Of a DNA stretch of 64,000 nucleotides, positions 9,588 to 18,871 are shown in pieces; the first letter of the stretch is position 1; each line of letters opens with the position of its first letter. The stretch lies in the NCBI RefSeq assembly GCF_019795105.1, contig NZ_JAIMFO010000004.1, positions 186,001-250,000 on the forward strand. Direction: 5' to 3'. A model generated the notes under the pieces. It worked only from the letters and a program-made list of their open reading frames with translations, was not told the origin of the DNA and ran no database searches. This DNA is from Collinsella ureilytica (GTDB taxonomy: Bacteria > Actinomycetota > Coriobacteriia > Coriobacteriales > Coriobacteriaceae). The position numbers and the translations under genes were made by a program.

Positions 9588-9650
9588 TGCTGCACCCTCC
9601 TTTCGCGCTCAATGGCTGTGCGCAAACACGGCCTCGTTGCCGGCCTCTTC

Positions 9651-9679
9651 ATTCTATGGGCTGTGCCCCCTATTTACAA
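9651..9679 (-). promoter_or_regulatory. Candidate promoter of the dcw operon
   Basis: On the minus strand TTGTAA (9674-9679) and TAGAAT (9651-9656) are separated by 17 bases, a good sigma-70-type arrangement about 64 bases before the mraZ GTG. Both hexamers match four or five of six consensus positions. Not confirmed experimentally. Confidence 0.5.
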
Positions 9680-9682
9680 CAT

Positions 9683-9702
9683 TTTTTCCCACTTTCTCCC
9701 CC
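9683..9702 (-). promoter_or_regulatory. Candidate MraZ operator (10-bp direct repeat)
   Basis: On the minus strand GGGGGAGAAA is followed at once by GTGGGAAAAA, two copies of a 10-bp unit sharing GGGA-type cores. They lie just upstream of the proposed -35 box. MraZ in other bacteria binds several TGGG- or GTGG-containing repeats spaced about one helical turn apart in front of mraZ. The match in position, spacing and core supports an operator, but only two copies are clear. Confidence 0.45.
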
Positions 9703-9783
9703 AAAGGCTATTTTTGGCACCACTACCTACCCTGAGCAGTCATCGAACGCCTGTTCTGAGGCGCAAAACTGCCTGGGAGAAAT

Positions 9784-9797
9784 CACAAGATCTTGTG
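9784..9797. promoter_or_regulatory. Perfect 14-bp palindrome upstream of mraZ
   Basis: CACAAGATCTTGTG is a perfect palindrome in the gap between the xer gene and mraZ, followed on the plus strand by GTATAAGTTTTTTT. It could be an operator or a short terminator-like hairpin. The rest of 9588-9956 contains the mraZ promoter region and no other feature I can support. Confidence 0.3.
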
Positions 9798-9956
9798 TTT
9801 GTATAAGTTTTTTTATCTATATGTATCGGTGGAATATGAGAGCCTCATGCTTCTCGGTAAAGCGACTGCGCTCTGGCTCACACGCCCATTTGTGTCGCCC
9901 CGGTGATGAGCGCAAGCATGCTTTCCACCTAAGGCGAGGTATTCGATGAGATCTAC

Positions 9957-10949
9957 TCAGGCACGGCGGGCACGGGGGTGAGCCGCTAGATAGACCTCAG
10001 TCAGCTGTGTGCGGTCTACATGCGTGTAAATCTGCGTGGTTGAAATATCTGAATGACCCAAAATCTCTTGAAGAACGCGCAGGTCTGCCCCACCAGCAAG
10101 CACATGTGTTGCAAACGAATGCCTCAATGTATGAGGATGCAAACCCTCAATGCCCACAGCACGCCCATACCGCTCACACATGGAATGTACGCTTTGACGA
10201 GAAATTCTTTTGCCACGCATGTTCAAAAAGACAGCAGCCGATGTCTGATGCCTGGCATGGGCAGCGAGTGAGCCGCGAGCACCACCAGATATATATGACT
10301 TGAGCGTTGCAACAGCCGAGCCCGCCACCGGAACAAGCCGCTCTTTTGAACCCTTGCCCATGACGCGCAAAAAGCCCTCTTCTAAAAAGAGATCTCGCTC
10401 ATCTAAGCCAGTCAGCTCAGATACGCGAAGCCCGCACCCATAGAGCACCTCAAGCATGGCATGATCGCGCTCTCCAGCAGGTGTTTCTGGAAATCTTTGA
10501 TCGAGCAGGGCAATGGCTTGATCAATTGAGATGAAGTCGGGCAGCACCCGTCTCTTGCCGGGCAACTTTATTGCAGCGGCAGGTTCTTTATCAGTAGCTC
10601 CCTCACGCACTAAAAACCGATGCAAGCCTTTTGCTGCAGATAGCGCCCGAGAAACTGACGAAACAGCGTAGTTCGCCCGGCGCTTTGCTGCAGCAAAGTC
10701 TTCAATATCACGACGCGCCACGTCGTCTGCCTGCTCAATGCCCCGATCCAAAAGAAAGGCGATATAGGAATCGAGATCACGGCGGTACGCCGCAACCGTA
10801 TGCACAGAAAGCCCCCGCTCAAGTGCTAGGTGCGACAGATACTCGTCGCGCTGCCGCTCAAGCATGCTCGTCCCAAGCAGCGGTGCTGCAGGCACCGAGT
10901 ACATATCGAGCCTGTCGCCGCACGCACCTCGCCCACCTATCTCGCCCAT
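9957..10949 (-). CDS. Tyrosine recombinase XerC/XerD family
   Basis: Site-specific tyrosine recombinase, expected to resolve chromosome dimers at dif. The N-terminal SAM-like core-binding domain (EYLSHLALERGLSVHTVAAY) is followed by the catalytic domain, with Arg in GCGLRVSELTGL, HTLRHSFATH, LGHSDISTTQIYTHV and the nucleophile Tyr in IYTHV. The reading frame gives 330 residues, while the family is about 300. A start at the internal ATG of MLERQRDEY (10865) would give 302 residues, and another ATG lies at 10904; none has a clear ribosome site, so the 5' end is uncertain. It is a lone gene upstream of the dcw operon, which suggests a housekeeping Xer rather than a mobile integrase. Confidence 0.9.
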   Translation of the reverse strand: MGEIGGRGACGDRLDMYSVPAAPLLGTSMLERQRDEYLSHLALERGLSVHTVAAYRRDLDSYIAFLLDRGIEQADDVARRDIEDFAAAKRRANYAVSSVSRALSAAKGLHRFLVREGATDKEPAAAIKLPGKRRVLPDFISIDQAIALLDQRFPETPAGERDHAMLEVLYGCGLRVSELTGLDERDLFLEEGFLRVMGKGSKERLVPVAGSAVATLKSYISGGARGSLAAHARHQTSAAVFLNMRGKRISRQSVHSMCERYGRAVGIEGLHPHTLRHSFATHVLAGGADLRVLQEILGHSDISTTQIYTHVDRTQLTEVYLAAHPRARRA

Positions 10950-10967
10950 CGCTGTTGCTTCGCTTCC

Positions 10968-12449
10968 CTACCCGTGATAGTACGAATGGCGCTCGTACTT
11001 AGGCTCGCAGCACACATTGATGCCGAGCTTGCGATAGATTTGCTCATCAGTATCAGAGATGATCACGCTAAAGAACGCATCACAGCCTCGCAAGAGTGGC
11101 AAGCCATCAATAACACGGGCAGCGGTTGTACTTGCACTGCTCGTAATTGAGAGTGCAATGAGCGTTTCATCTGAATGCAAGCGGTGATTCCTGCTTCCCA
11201 AATGTGCAATTTTCAGTCGGCTTATTGGCTCAATAGCGCTATTAGAAATAACCTCAAGCTCAGGATCAACGCCCGTGACTGCTTTTAAGGCATTCATCAG
11301 CAGCGAACTGGCAGCGCCCAAGCGCTCCGAGGTCTTGCCAGTCACCACCGTACCATCAGAGAGCATCAGTGCCCCTGCGGGATAGCCGGTCGCAGCCTCA
11401 CGCGCCAACGCGGAGCGACGTGTGGGTAGAAAATCCTTATCCACGCCAGCCTTCTGCATAATGACCTTCAGGCGGCTCACCTGCTCTTGGCCAGCCCCCG
11501 TGCGCTTTACAGCTGTTGCAGCAGAGAAATAGCGCCGTACGATTTCTGCACGCGAAGCCTCACGGCACACCTCATCATCGGAAATAGCAAAGCCAACCAT
11601 ATTGACACCCATATCAGTCGGACTCTGATAGGGGCTTTTTCCCAAAATCTTTTCCATCAAGGCTTTTACAACCGGAAAGGCCTCAACATCGCGGTTGTAA
11701 TTCACCGTCGTCTCACCATGGGCTTCCAGATGGAACGAGTCAATAATATTTGCATCGTCTAAGTCTACCGTTGCAGATTCGTATGCAATATTCACGGGAT
11801 GCGTAAGGGGCAAATTCCAAACCGGGAAGGTTTCAAACTTTGCGTATCCTGCAGCCGTACCACGGCGGTGCTCATGGTAAAGCTGAGACAAACAGGTAGC
11901 GAGCTTGCCCGAACCAGGACCTGGAGCAGTCACAACTACCAAAGGACGTGTCGTCTCTACGAACTCATTTCGACCGTAGCCCTCCTCCGACACAATGAGA
12001 TCAATATCGTGCGGATAGCCCTCAATGGGATAGTGAATACTGCAGGGAATCTCAAGCATTTCAAGACGGGCACGAAACGCGTCTGCAGCAGGCTGAGAGG
12101 CATACTGCGTGAGCACAACACCGGCAATTGCAAAGCCATTCGCTCGAAAGATATCTGCAAGGCGCAAAACATCCTCATCATAGGTAATCCCGAGGTCTCC
12201 ACGAGCCTTGCTCTTCTCAATATCCCCCGCGTTAATAGCAAAGATGACCTCTACCTCATCAACGAGGTTTTCAAGCATACGAAACTTGGTGTCTGGAGCA
12301 AAACCCGGAAGCACACGACTCGCATGGTAATCATCTAAGAGCTTTCCGCCGAATTCGAGATAGAGCTTTCCACCAAACTGAGCAATGCGCTCCTTAATTC
12401 GCGCTGCCTGCAGTTCAAGGTATTTCTCATTATCGAAACCAACGCGCAT
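10968..12449 (-). CDS. DUF1846 / UPF0371 family protein
   Basis: Cytoplasmic protein of 493 residues matching DUF1846 (UPF0371): the opening GFDNEKYLELQAARIKERI, the GGKLYLEFGGKLLDDYHASR segment, VVTAPGPGSGKLATCLSQLYHE (a P-loop-like glycine-rich stretch) and YNRDVEAFPVVKAL are family hallmarks. Members have been crystallised, but I know of no established reaction, so none is assigned. The start ATG has GGGAGGAG upstream at a usable distance. It stands alone between the Xer gene (18 bases downstream) and the DUF4230 gene. Confidence 0.9.
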   Translation of the reverse strand: MRVGFDNEKYLELQAARIKERIAQFGGKLYLEFGGKLLDDYHASRVLPGFAPDTKFRMLENLVDEVEVIFAINAGDIEKSKARGDLGITYDEDVLRLADIFRANGFAIAGVVLTQYASQPAADAFRARLEMLEIPCSIHYPIEGYPHDIDLIVSEEGYGRNEFVETTRPLVVVTAPGPGSGKLATCLSQLYHEHRRGTAAGYAKFETFPVWNLPLTHPVNIAYESATVDLDDANIIDSFHLEAHGETTVNYNRDVEAFPVVKALMEKILGKSPYQSPTDMGVNMVGFAISDDEVCREASRAEIVRRYFSAATAVKRTGAGQEQVSRLKVIMQKAGVDKDFLPTRRSALAREAATGYPAGALMLSDGTVVTGKTSERLGAASSLLMNALKAVTGVDPELEVISNSAIEPISRLKIAHLGSRNHRLHSDETLIALSITSSASTTAARVIDGLPLLRGCDAFFSVIISDTDEQIYRKLGINVCCEPKYERHSYYHG

Positions 12450-12616
12450 CGGATGAGCTCCTCCCGACTACCGGAGGATCACCCTCCTGGCTTAACCTAA
12501 CGCTTGACTAGTATAGCGAGAACGCAGGCTTTACTAGAAATAAGGGCGGCATATATCCGACGGACATGTAGTTCCCACATCCATAGCACACAGAAGGCAA
12601 GAACGCGGTATGAGAG

Positions 12617-13243
12617 CTATTTTTTTGTAGTCTCCCCAGTATTAGACTGAGACGGAATGATTTTTACATCAACGGTATAATCGCCTGCCAAAACAAAGGG
12701 CTCCAGCAGCGACTTTACCGTAACAATTGCCTGGTCGTTTGATGTCTCGATTAAAGCACTTGCATCAACCTTTGCTTCAGCATCGCTTGAGGCAATCTTG
12801 AGCGCCTCGGCGGCATCCGCTCTGTTTTGCCAATTAAATAGGGCAAATTTCTCATCAAAGAACTGAATTGAGTGAGGGTCGATAGAAATAGACTGCATTG
12901 TTGCTGCCGGAAGCGCCACAGAAATCGACTTCCCGTCTTGCTTGACTTCAGCCTTTGTAAGATCCACGCCAGCACGCACATCTGCGTCATAGATCATGGT
13001 AAAGCCTTTTTTTGTGATAAACGGAAGGTCACCCTGTTCATACGTGACAAGACCTCGATAGCTCAAACGAGCCGTAGCGAGCTCAGATGCGCGGCTGATT
13101 TGCTCCTGAACCGTTGTTGCACTGAGACGCACAACTGGCGTGGTAACACGCTGAATCGCCAAAACCCCCAGGGCACCCAAGGCAATGCCCAGCACAATAA
13201 TGATGAGAAGTGGTGCTATGCCAAATTGCTTTGAACGACGCAT
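12617..13243 (-). CDS. DUF4230 domain membrane-anchored protein
   Basis: A 208-residue protein with an N-terminal membrane anchor (about residues 8-30, PLLIIIVLGIALGALGVLAI) and an extracytoplasmic domain matching the DUF4230 pattern: SELATARLSYRGLVTYEQ, then MIYDADVRAGVDLTKAEV and a terminal KIIP strand. It ends in a polar Ser/Thr/Lys tail. The function of the family is unknown. The start is the ATG in a MRRSKQF opening with basic residues before the helix. It appears monocistronic. Confidence 0.85.
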   Translation of the reverse strand: MRRSKQFGIAPLLIIIVLGIALGALGVLAIQRVTTPVVRLSATTVQEQISRASELATARLSYRGLVTYEQGDLPFITKKGFTMIYDADVRAGVDLTKAEVKQDGKSISVALPAATMQSISIDPHSIQFFDEKFALFNWQNRADAAEALKIASSDAEAKVDASALIETSNDQAIVTVKSLLEPFVLAGDYTVDVKIIPSQSNTGETTKK

Positions 13244-13529
13244 GAGAGCTCCTGTCTGATTAGAAGCGTCTATCGGAAGCCCATCAGATTAGACAGTACC
13301 TCCACCTCGCACTCCTGAGGCCTTGTTAGTTTATTTCTTCGTATGATTGTACCGCAGATACTGAGGCGTCTAATTTATTTAGTCGAGTGTTGGTGCTGTT
13401 AGCGCGCTATAGCCTTGTTTGCTGCGAACTCCAAACCAGCGAGAACCCTCAAGCTCTCAATAGTGTGGCTATACCAGAAGAATCCTACAAGCATAAGCAT
13501 GCTTTTTGTCCCAAGGCAGCGCCAGGTGA

Positions 13530-13770
13530 AGTGACCTCACGGTGAGCAAAATCGCCGCGCTAGCCGAGGTGACGCGTGTGAGCAAAATCGCCCGTGCTAG
13601 GTAAGATCTGTGCGCCTAGCAAAAACAGCTCGCCAGGTAAGAACAGAGCGCAGATAAGATCTATGTGCCTAGCGAGAACAATGCGCTAGCTAAGAACTGT
13701 GAGCTAAACGAAAATGCTGTACCAGGTAAGATTCTCACACCGGCAAGACCACTTTACTGTGTAAGAACCC
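13530..13770. repeat. Degenerate intergenic tandem repeat
   Basis: Within the gene-free stretch 13244-14080 this part repeats variants of GTGAGCAAAATCGCC and of GTAAGATCTGTGCGCCTAGC. For example, GGTAAGATCTGTGCGCCTAGC near 13600 returns as GATAAGATCTATGTGCCTAGC near 13652, and weaker copies follow. No open frame with a ribosome site covers it. The rest of the gap holds the arc operon terminator and otherwise nothing I can name. Confidence 0.6.
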
Positions 13771-13877
13771 CGTATCGGGAAAAATCAACTCGAACATCTT
13801 TCAATCTTTACCTACACAAATAGAGCCTTTTCATACCCATGTTTTGTACTCTATACCTCCCCTTTGCCTCCTACCTC

Positions 13878-13921
13878 TAAAAAAGAGAGAACCCCCTCTC
13901 GCGCACGGAACGAGAGGGGGT
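13878..13921 (-). terminator. Rho-independent terminator of the arc operon
   Basis: ACCCCCTCTCG (13891-13901) and CGAGAGGGGGT (13911-13921) form a perfect 11-bp stem with a 9-base loop. On the minus strand the stem is followed by CTCTCTTTTTT. It lies about 160 bases after the stop of the YfcC-type transporter gene, so it should end the arcA-arcB-yfcC transcript. Confidence 0.85.
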
Positions 13922-14080
13922 CTCAGGGGAAGGATCCGCACCGGCCGCGCACTGTGCAGCCGATGAGATATCGTGTAAGCCGCTTCAACGAGCGCGATCA
14001 GCTCTTGCGTATACAGCGACCAACAGCCCACCTGCGCGGGTTACTTACTCAGCACCCGCGCGAGGCGACGAAAAGCGTAC

Positions 14081-15679
14081 CTACGGCGTGATCAACATGC
14101 AGGCGATCGTAAGGATGATCACCGAAGCAATCACGATGGTGACGATGATCTTAAGGGCAAACTTAAGCCAGGTAGTCCACTCAATACGAGCAAGTGCAAG
14201 ACCACCCATGATGGCACCAGAAGTCGGGGTAAAGAGATTCACCACACCAATGGCTGCCGAGTAGATCATCACCATGACCTCAGGCGAGAAGTGGAGCTTC
14301 ACCGCAAGCGGCCCCATGATAGGCATAGACACCGTTGCCATGCCCGACGTTGAAGGAATCAGGAAGGACAGTAAGAAGTACACAAGGTAGCTCATAGGCG
14401 CAAAGATGATGCCTGAGAGTCCCGAAAGCGCTTCCGCTGCATTATGCAACACGTACTGGTCAAGACCAGTTGCTGCCATGAGTACCGAGACACCACGTGC
14501 CAGAGCAATGATCAAGACAACGCTCATCATGTCTGCAGCGCCTGAGATGAAGGTATTTACGATCTCCTTCTCAGACAGGCCACCGACGATACCAATAACA
14601 ATTGCCATGATGAAGAACCATGTTGATGCCTCATCAAAGTACCAGCCACCCAAAGGCACGCCAGTAATATATGCGCTCCACCCAAGCGAGGTTGTGCGCT
14701 GGCTGACGTTGGTACCAACCGTCTTGCCCTCAATGGCAGTATCGGTAATAGTTACCTCATCGTCTTTATGAGCATCCGTATATGCACCGACGAGATCTTC
14801 GCCAGTAACATCTGATACAACCTCTTCGGTGCCATGACCGGCATCAAAGAAGTCTGCAATACCCTGGTTGAGGTCGCCCAACGGAATGAAGCCGACGATC
14901 ATGACAATAAAGGTCACGGCAAAAAGACCCAGCACGGCCTTCTGACGACCAGTAAGCACCACATCTGCGCCTGCTTCTGACGCGGCCTTACCATGAGCCT
15001 CCTGAGCATCTTCTTGCTCTTGGAGAGAAAGAATGGTGGAGCCCTTATCGGCCTTTACCTTCTTGGCGTACATCACTACAAAGATGATGGAAATGAGCGT
15101 GGTTACTGCCCAGAGCACCGCACCCAAACCAATGATGATTGTCTGGTTGACCTGAATACCCTTGCTGGTAAGCGAGTCTACTGCAGCGCCAACCGCAAAG
15201 GGGTTGACCGTTGAGCCCAAGCAGCCACAGCCAGCGCCCAACAAGACGGTAGCTGCACCCACCATGGGGTCAAAGCCTGCAGCCATCATCGTGGCAGCAA
15301 GCAATGCGTAAAACGGAACGGTCTCCTCGCACATACCATAGGTAGAGCCGCCCAGAGAAAAGATTGCCATGAGTACCGGGATCAAAAGGATCTCGTTACC
15401 CTTGAGCTTTCTTACCAACGCAGCAATGCCGTTATCCAGCGCGCCGGTCTTGGTCATCATTCCCAAAAAACCGCCCAGAATGAGGACGAAGAGGCACACC
15501 GGCAAAGCATCAGCAAAGCCGTGGACAGGTGCCATGAAGAAATCGGGCAGGGTGGCCGCAGTAACCTCATCGGTCATACCTGAAACGATGACGGTAACGA
15601 TGGCGACAAGCGCCAGCAGGATGAGAAGAATGGTGAACGATGACAGCATTCCGCGCTTTTTCTTAGCGACGTCTGACAT
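14081..15679 (-). CDS. YfcC-family amino-acid antiporter (arginine/ornithine exchange)
   Basis: A 532-residue polytopic membrane protein of the YfcC / C4-dicarboxylate-anaerobic-carrier-like family. The opening basic segment is followed by many hydrophobic helices with family-type segments such as GGSTYGMCEETVPFYALL and GAGCGCLGSTVNPFAVG, and FLIPSTSGMATVSMPIMGPLA near the C-terminus. A hydrophilic loop of about 70 residues (near 285-360) separates two halves. Its place as the last gene of an arcA-arcB operon argues that it exchanges arginine for ornithine (ArcD2-like role). That substrate is inferred from context and not from sequence. Confidence 0.85.
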   Translation of the reverse strand: MSDVAKKKRGMLSSFTILLILLALVAIVTVIVSGMTDEVTAATLPDFFMAPVHGFADALPVCLFVLILGGFLGMMTKTGALDNGIAALVRKLKGNEILLIPVLMAIFSLGGSTYGMCEETVPFYALLAATMMAAGFDPMVGAATVLLGAGCGCLGSTVNPFAVGAAVDSLTSKGIQVNQTIIIGLGAVLWAVTTLISIIFVVMYAKKVKADKGSTILSLQEQEDAQEAHGKAASEAGADVVLTGRQKAVLGLFAVTFIVMIVGFIPLGDLNQGIADFFDAGHGTEEVVSDVTGEDLVGAYTDAHKDDEVTITDTAIEGKTVGTNVSQRTTSLGWSAYITGVPLGGWYFDEASTWFFIMAIVIGIVGGLSEKEIVNTFISGAADMMSVVLIIALARGVSVLMAATGLDQYVLHNAAEALSGLSGIIFAPMSYLVYFLLSFLIPSTSGMATVSMPIMGPLAVKLHFSPEVMVMIYSAAIGVVNLFTPTSGAIMGGLALARIEWTTWLKFALKIIVTIVIASVIILTIACMLITP

Positions 15680-15813
15680 ATGCTCTCATCCTCCCTTCTT
15701 TATTAATAGAACTGCTCCCCCTCAAGAAAATCCGTGCCGTGCAAATCTTGCGGGGGCCAAAACCGAATAGAAGCAAATGGGACGAGGCCAAAGCCCCGCC
15801 CCACCGCGAGGCT

Positions 15814-16809
15814 CTACTTCAGGGTCGCGTACATCACGGCCTTGATGGTGTGCATACGATTCTCGGCCTCATCAAAAACCTTTGACTGGCTTGACTCAAA
15901 GACCTCGTCTTCAACCTCCATCTCCGTGACACCAAACTTCTCAGCAATCTCAGCGCCGGTAGTTGTATTGGTATCGTGGAAAGACGGGAGGCAGTGCAGG
16001 AAAATTGCAGAAGGATCGGCCTTGGCCATGAGCTCGGTAGTCACGCGATACGGCTCAAGCTGCTTGATACGCTCAGTCCATACCTCATCAGGCTCGCCCA
16101 TGGATACCCACACATCGGTATAGATCACATGTGCGCCACGAACGGCCTCTTCGGGATTATCAGTCAGCGTAATGGTGCAGCCATGCTCTTCAGCGATCGG
16201 GCGGCACGCCTCAATCACATCATCGGTCGGCATGCACTCCTTCGGGCCACAAGACACAAAGTTCATGCCCAGCTTGGCGCAGACTACCATCAAAGAACGA
16301 GCAACGTTATTCTTAGCGTCGCCCATAAAGACCAAGGTCTTACCCTTGATGTCGTAATTGAAATTCTCCTGAACCGTCAAAATATCCGCGAGCATCTGGG
16401 TCGGATGCCAAAGATCAGTCAGGCCATTCCATACCGGAACGCCAGCTTTGGCGGCAAGCTCGTCTACATCCTCTTGTGCAAAGCCGCGGAACTCAATTCC
16501 GTCATACATACGACCGAGCACGCGCGCGGTGTCCTCAATGGACTCCTTCTTGCCCATCTGCGATGAACCCGGATCCAGATAGGTCACGCCCATGCCCAAA
16601 TCCATGGCGCCCACCTCAAAGGAGCAGCGGGTGCGCGTGGAGGTCTTTTGGAACAGCAAGACGATATTCTTGCCCTCCAAATAACGGTGCGGAGTGCCTG
16701 TGCGCTTGAGGTTCTTGAGATCACGTGAGAGAGCGAGCAGGTACTCGATCTCCTCTGTTGTGAAATCAAGCAGCCTCACAAAGCTGCGTCCGGAGAGGTT
16801 GACTCCCAT
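15814..16809 (-). CDS. arcB: Ornithine carbamoyltransferase (catabolic)
   Basis: Converts citrulline and phosphate to ornithine and carbamoyl phosphate in the arginine deiminase pathway. Carbamoyl-phosphate site [10 protein letters not shown], the [12 protein letters not shown] loop, the Q-x-x-D region [12 protein letters not shown] and the ornithine-binding [11 protein letters not shown] are all present. I start it at the ATG at 16807-16809 (331 residues) with AAAGGAA 5 bases upstream; a 37-residue upstream extension of the frame is Arg/His-rich and unlike the family. The position between arcA and the antiporter supports arcB rather than anabolic argF. The next ADI gene, carbamate kinase (arcC), is not in the window. 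Confidence 0.95.
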   Translation of the reverse strand: MGVNLSGRSFVRLLDFTTEEIEYLLALSRDLKNLKRTGTPHRYLEGKNIVLLFQKTSTRTRCSFEVGAMDLGMGVTYLDPGSSQMGKKESIEDTARVLGRMYDGIEFRGFAQEDVDELAAKAGVPVWNGLTDLWHPTQMLADILTVQENFNYDIKGKTLVFMGDAKNNVARSLMVVCAKLGMNFVSCGPKECMPTDDVIEACRPIAEEHGCTITLTDNPEEAVRGAHVIYTDVWVSMGEPDEVWTERIKQLEPYRVTTELMAKADPSAIFLHCLPSFHDTNTTTGAEIAEKFGVTEMEVEDEVFESSQSKVFDEAENRMHTIKAVMYATLK

Positions 16810-16923
16810 ACTAATTCCTTTCGTCCTAGGTTCCGTGCGATGCCCCCACGGGGCGCGGTGAGGATAAAACCTCACCGAAGCGAGGCGGTGCGCCACCTGG
16901 ACGCACCGCCGGGCAAACAAATC

Positions 16924-18165
16924 TTAGATGTCCTCACGCTCGAAGGGCATGCTCATGCAGCGCGGGCCGCCGCGTCCACGGGAAAGCTCAGCCGAGGGGC
17001 AGACCAACAGCTCCAGGCCTTCCTTATACAGCACGTCATTCGTAACGGTATTACGTGCATAGACGCAAATCTTGCCAGGAGCCACGGCCAGCGTATTGGA
17101 GCCGTCATTCCACTGCTCGCGAGCAGCAGCAATCGGATCGCCGCCACCACAAGGAATGAGCTTGACCTGATCTTGACCAGTTGCGTTAGCAAGAATGTGC
17201 TCAAGCGTGTCATTCAGCTCAGTGATGTTGACATCTCCCGAGTTCTTACCCGGAGTCAGTTCAAAGACCTGCAGCGTACCCATGATGGCTGGGTGAATGG
17301 TGAACTTGTCATGGTCGATCTGCGTAAAGACCGTATCCAAGTGCATCATGGCGCGGTTATTAGGAATATTGAAGGCCAAAATCCGCTCGACCTCAGAATC
17401 AGAGTTCCAGAAGATATTTTGAGCCATGACATCAATTGCAGCTGCCTGCGTACGCTGAGAAATACCAACAGCCAAGGTCTTGGCATTGATATTCAGTACG
17501 TCTCCACCCTCGGTGTGGAAGGCGGCATCGCGACGGAAGTAGAGCGACACATCCTTATAGTCGGGGTGATACTTGAAGATGTACTTGCCATAGAGGGTCT
17601 CACGATTGCGCGTGACCGAGTACATACGGTTCAAGCACACGCCATTGCCTACCACCGCAAATGGATCGCGGGTGAAGTACAGGTTAGGCATCGGATCGAT
17701 AATCAGATCAGACTCGCTCTCGGAGTTCACCAAAGCGTTGAGCGTGGAGCCAGCAGAAAGCGGTATCTCAATCTCTGCCTTCGTAAGACCTGCCATGGTC
17801 TTCATAACAAACTCGAGGTTATCCGTGATGGACTCAAGCTTCTCACGCACGACCTTGCGCATGCAGTCGCCCTTAATACCTGCCTCAGCAATGTATTGAT
17901 CCAAGAACTCGTCGCGAGCTCCCGGAACCGCGTCAAAGGCCTCAGCTACGAGCTTCTCCAAATAGAGAACCTCTACACCTTGATCGCGCAGGATCTGAGC
18001 GAAGGCGTCGTGCTCTTCTTGTGCCACCTCAAGGAAGGGGACATCATCGAAGAGCAGGCGCTCCAGCTCAAAGGGGGGCAGATTCAACAGCTCCTCGCCG
18101 GGCCTATGCAGGCAGACGCGCTTGAGCGCACCGATTTCAGAGTGAACACGCAGACCTTTGGTCAT
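16924..18165 (-). CDS. arcA: Arginine deiminase
   Basis: Hydrolyses arginine to citrulline and ammonia, the first step of the ADI pathway that gives ATP and acid tolerance. Key motifs: GALKRVCLHRPG at the N-terminus, LYFTRDPFAVVG with the catalytic Asp, FHTEGGDVLNIN with the substrate Glu, MHLDTVFTQID with the catalytic His, and the end CMSMPFER, where the nucleophilic Cys sits. I choose the ATG at 18163-18165 (413 residues) with GAAAGG 7 bases upstream; the upstream in-frame extension is not conserved-looking. It is first in the operon and followed by arcB after about 115 bases. Confidence 0.97.
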   Translation of the reverse strand: MTKGLRVHSEIGALKRVCLHRPGEELLNLPPFELERLLFDDVPFLEVAQEEHDAFAQILRDQGVEVLYLEKLVAEAFDAVPGARDEFLDQYIAEAGIKGDCMRKVVREKLESITDNLEFVMKTMAGLTKAEIEIPLSAGSTLNALVNSESESDLIIDPMPNLYFTRDPFAVVGNGVCLNRMYSVTRNRETLYGKYIFKYHPDYKDVSLYFRRDAAFHTEGGDVLNINAKTLAVGISQRTQAAAIDVMAQNIFWNSDSEVERILAFNIPNNRAMMHLDTVFTQIDHDKFTIHPAIMGTLQVFELTPGKNSGDVNITELNDTLEHILANATGQDQVKLIPCGGGDPIAAAREQWNDGSNTLAVAPGKICVYARNTVTNDVLYKEGLELLVCPSAELSRGRGGPRCMSMPFEREDI

Positions 18166-18186
18166 TGCTCTACCTTTCTCCCATCT

Positions 18187-18245
18187 TGGCCGGACGGCCA
18201 TACGTACAGTATGAACCGAGCATCCGTACTTGACTCGGTCATTTA
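18187..18245 (-). promoter_or_regulatory. Inverted repeats in the arcA 5' leader
   Basis: Two hairpin-capable repeats precede the arcA ribosome site. TGGCCG-GA-CGGCCA lies at 18187-18200, and a pair with ACCGAG and CTCGGT arms lies at about 18214-18241. They could be an operator or a leader structure for the ADI operon. I could not match them to a known ArgR or FNR/CRP site. The rest of 18166-18871 shows no supported gene: the open frames near 18500-18770 are low-complexity and lack ribosome sites. Confidence 0.3.
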
Positions 18246-18871
18246 CAGTTATATCCAAAAATAAGTCAGTCGGCTATGAATTCCCCGAACGGTACTTTTA
18301 GAGAAGCAAACGGTATAAGAATATGGAGAGACAATACCTCCACTTTTACATGATAAAGCGTTGACAAGGTATTATCTTAGTTTCAGCTTCCTGACTTTGC
18401 TGGTGTTCCATGGATTGATACACCCTTTTCTGCATTCTTTAGGCTTCATTATGTATAAGGCACTCTGCTCTGATCAAGCAGTTATACGTATGTTTATGAT
18501 TCATTTTTTGTTAATTTTTATACACTGAAATACGTGTTTGAGTGAATGCCCAGCTTTTATCGTTGGCTTTGGAACGACACGGGCAGCGCTGACTCTGTTG
18601 ATTTGCTCGACGATCGCCCTTGATGAGAGCTTATCCGCCGCTTTTTGGTGATATGGGCATGCAGGGCAGCCTGGACGGCACGAGCAGCCGGGATAGCCCG
18701 AGGGACACGAGCGGCCTTGGCGGCACAGGTGGAACAAGCTCCACGATCTCGGTACGCACATACGGGCATTTTTGATGGCGACTCTTACCGATACCGGCGA
18801 GGTGACAGGTTACACTTTGTATTCACTGGGGACTTCACGCAGTCTCGAAAAGAACCCCTGAGGGAGGCTTC

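Noticed and set aside
9957-10949. Xer gene as the integrase of a mobile island
   Set aside because: It lies beside the dcw operon with housekeeping neighbours, has no flanking repeats or tRNA, and looks like a chromosomal XerC/D.
18230-18245. FNR-like site upstream of arcA
   Set aside because: TTGACTCGGTCATT matches only one half-site of the FNR consensus.
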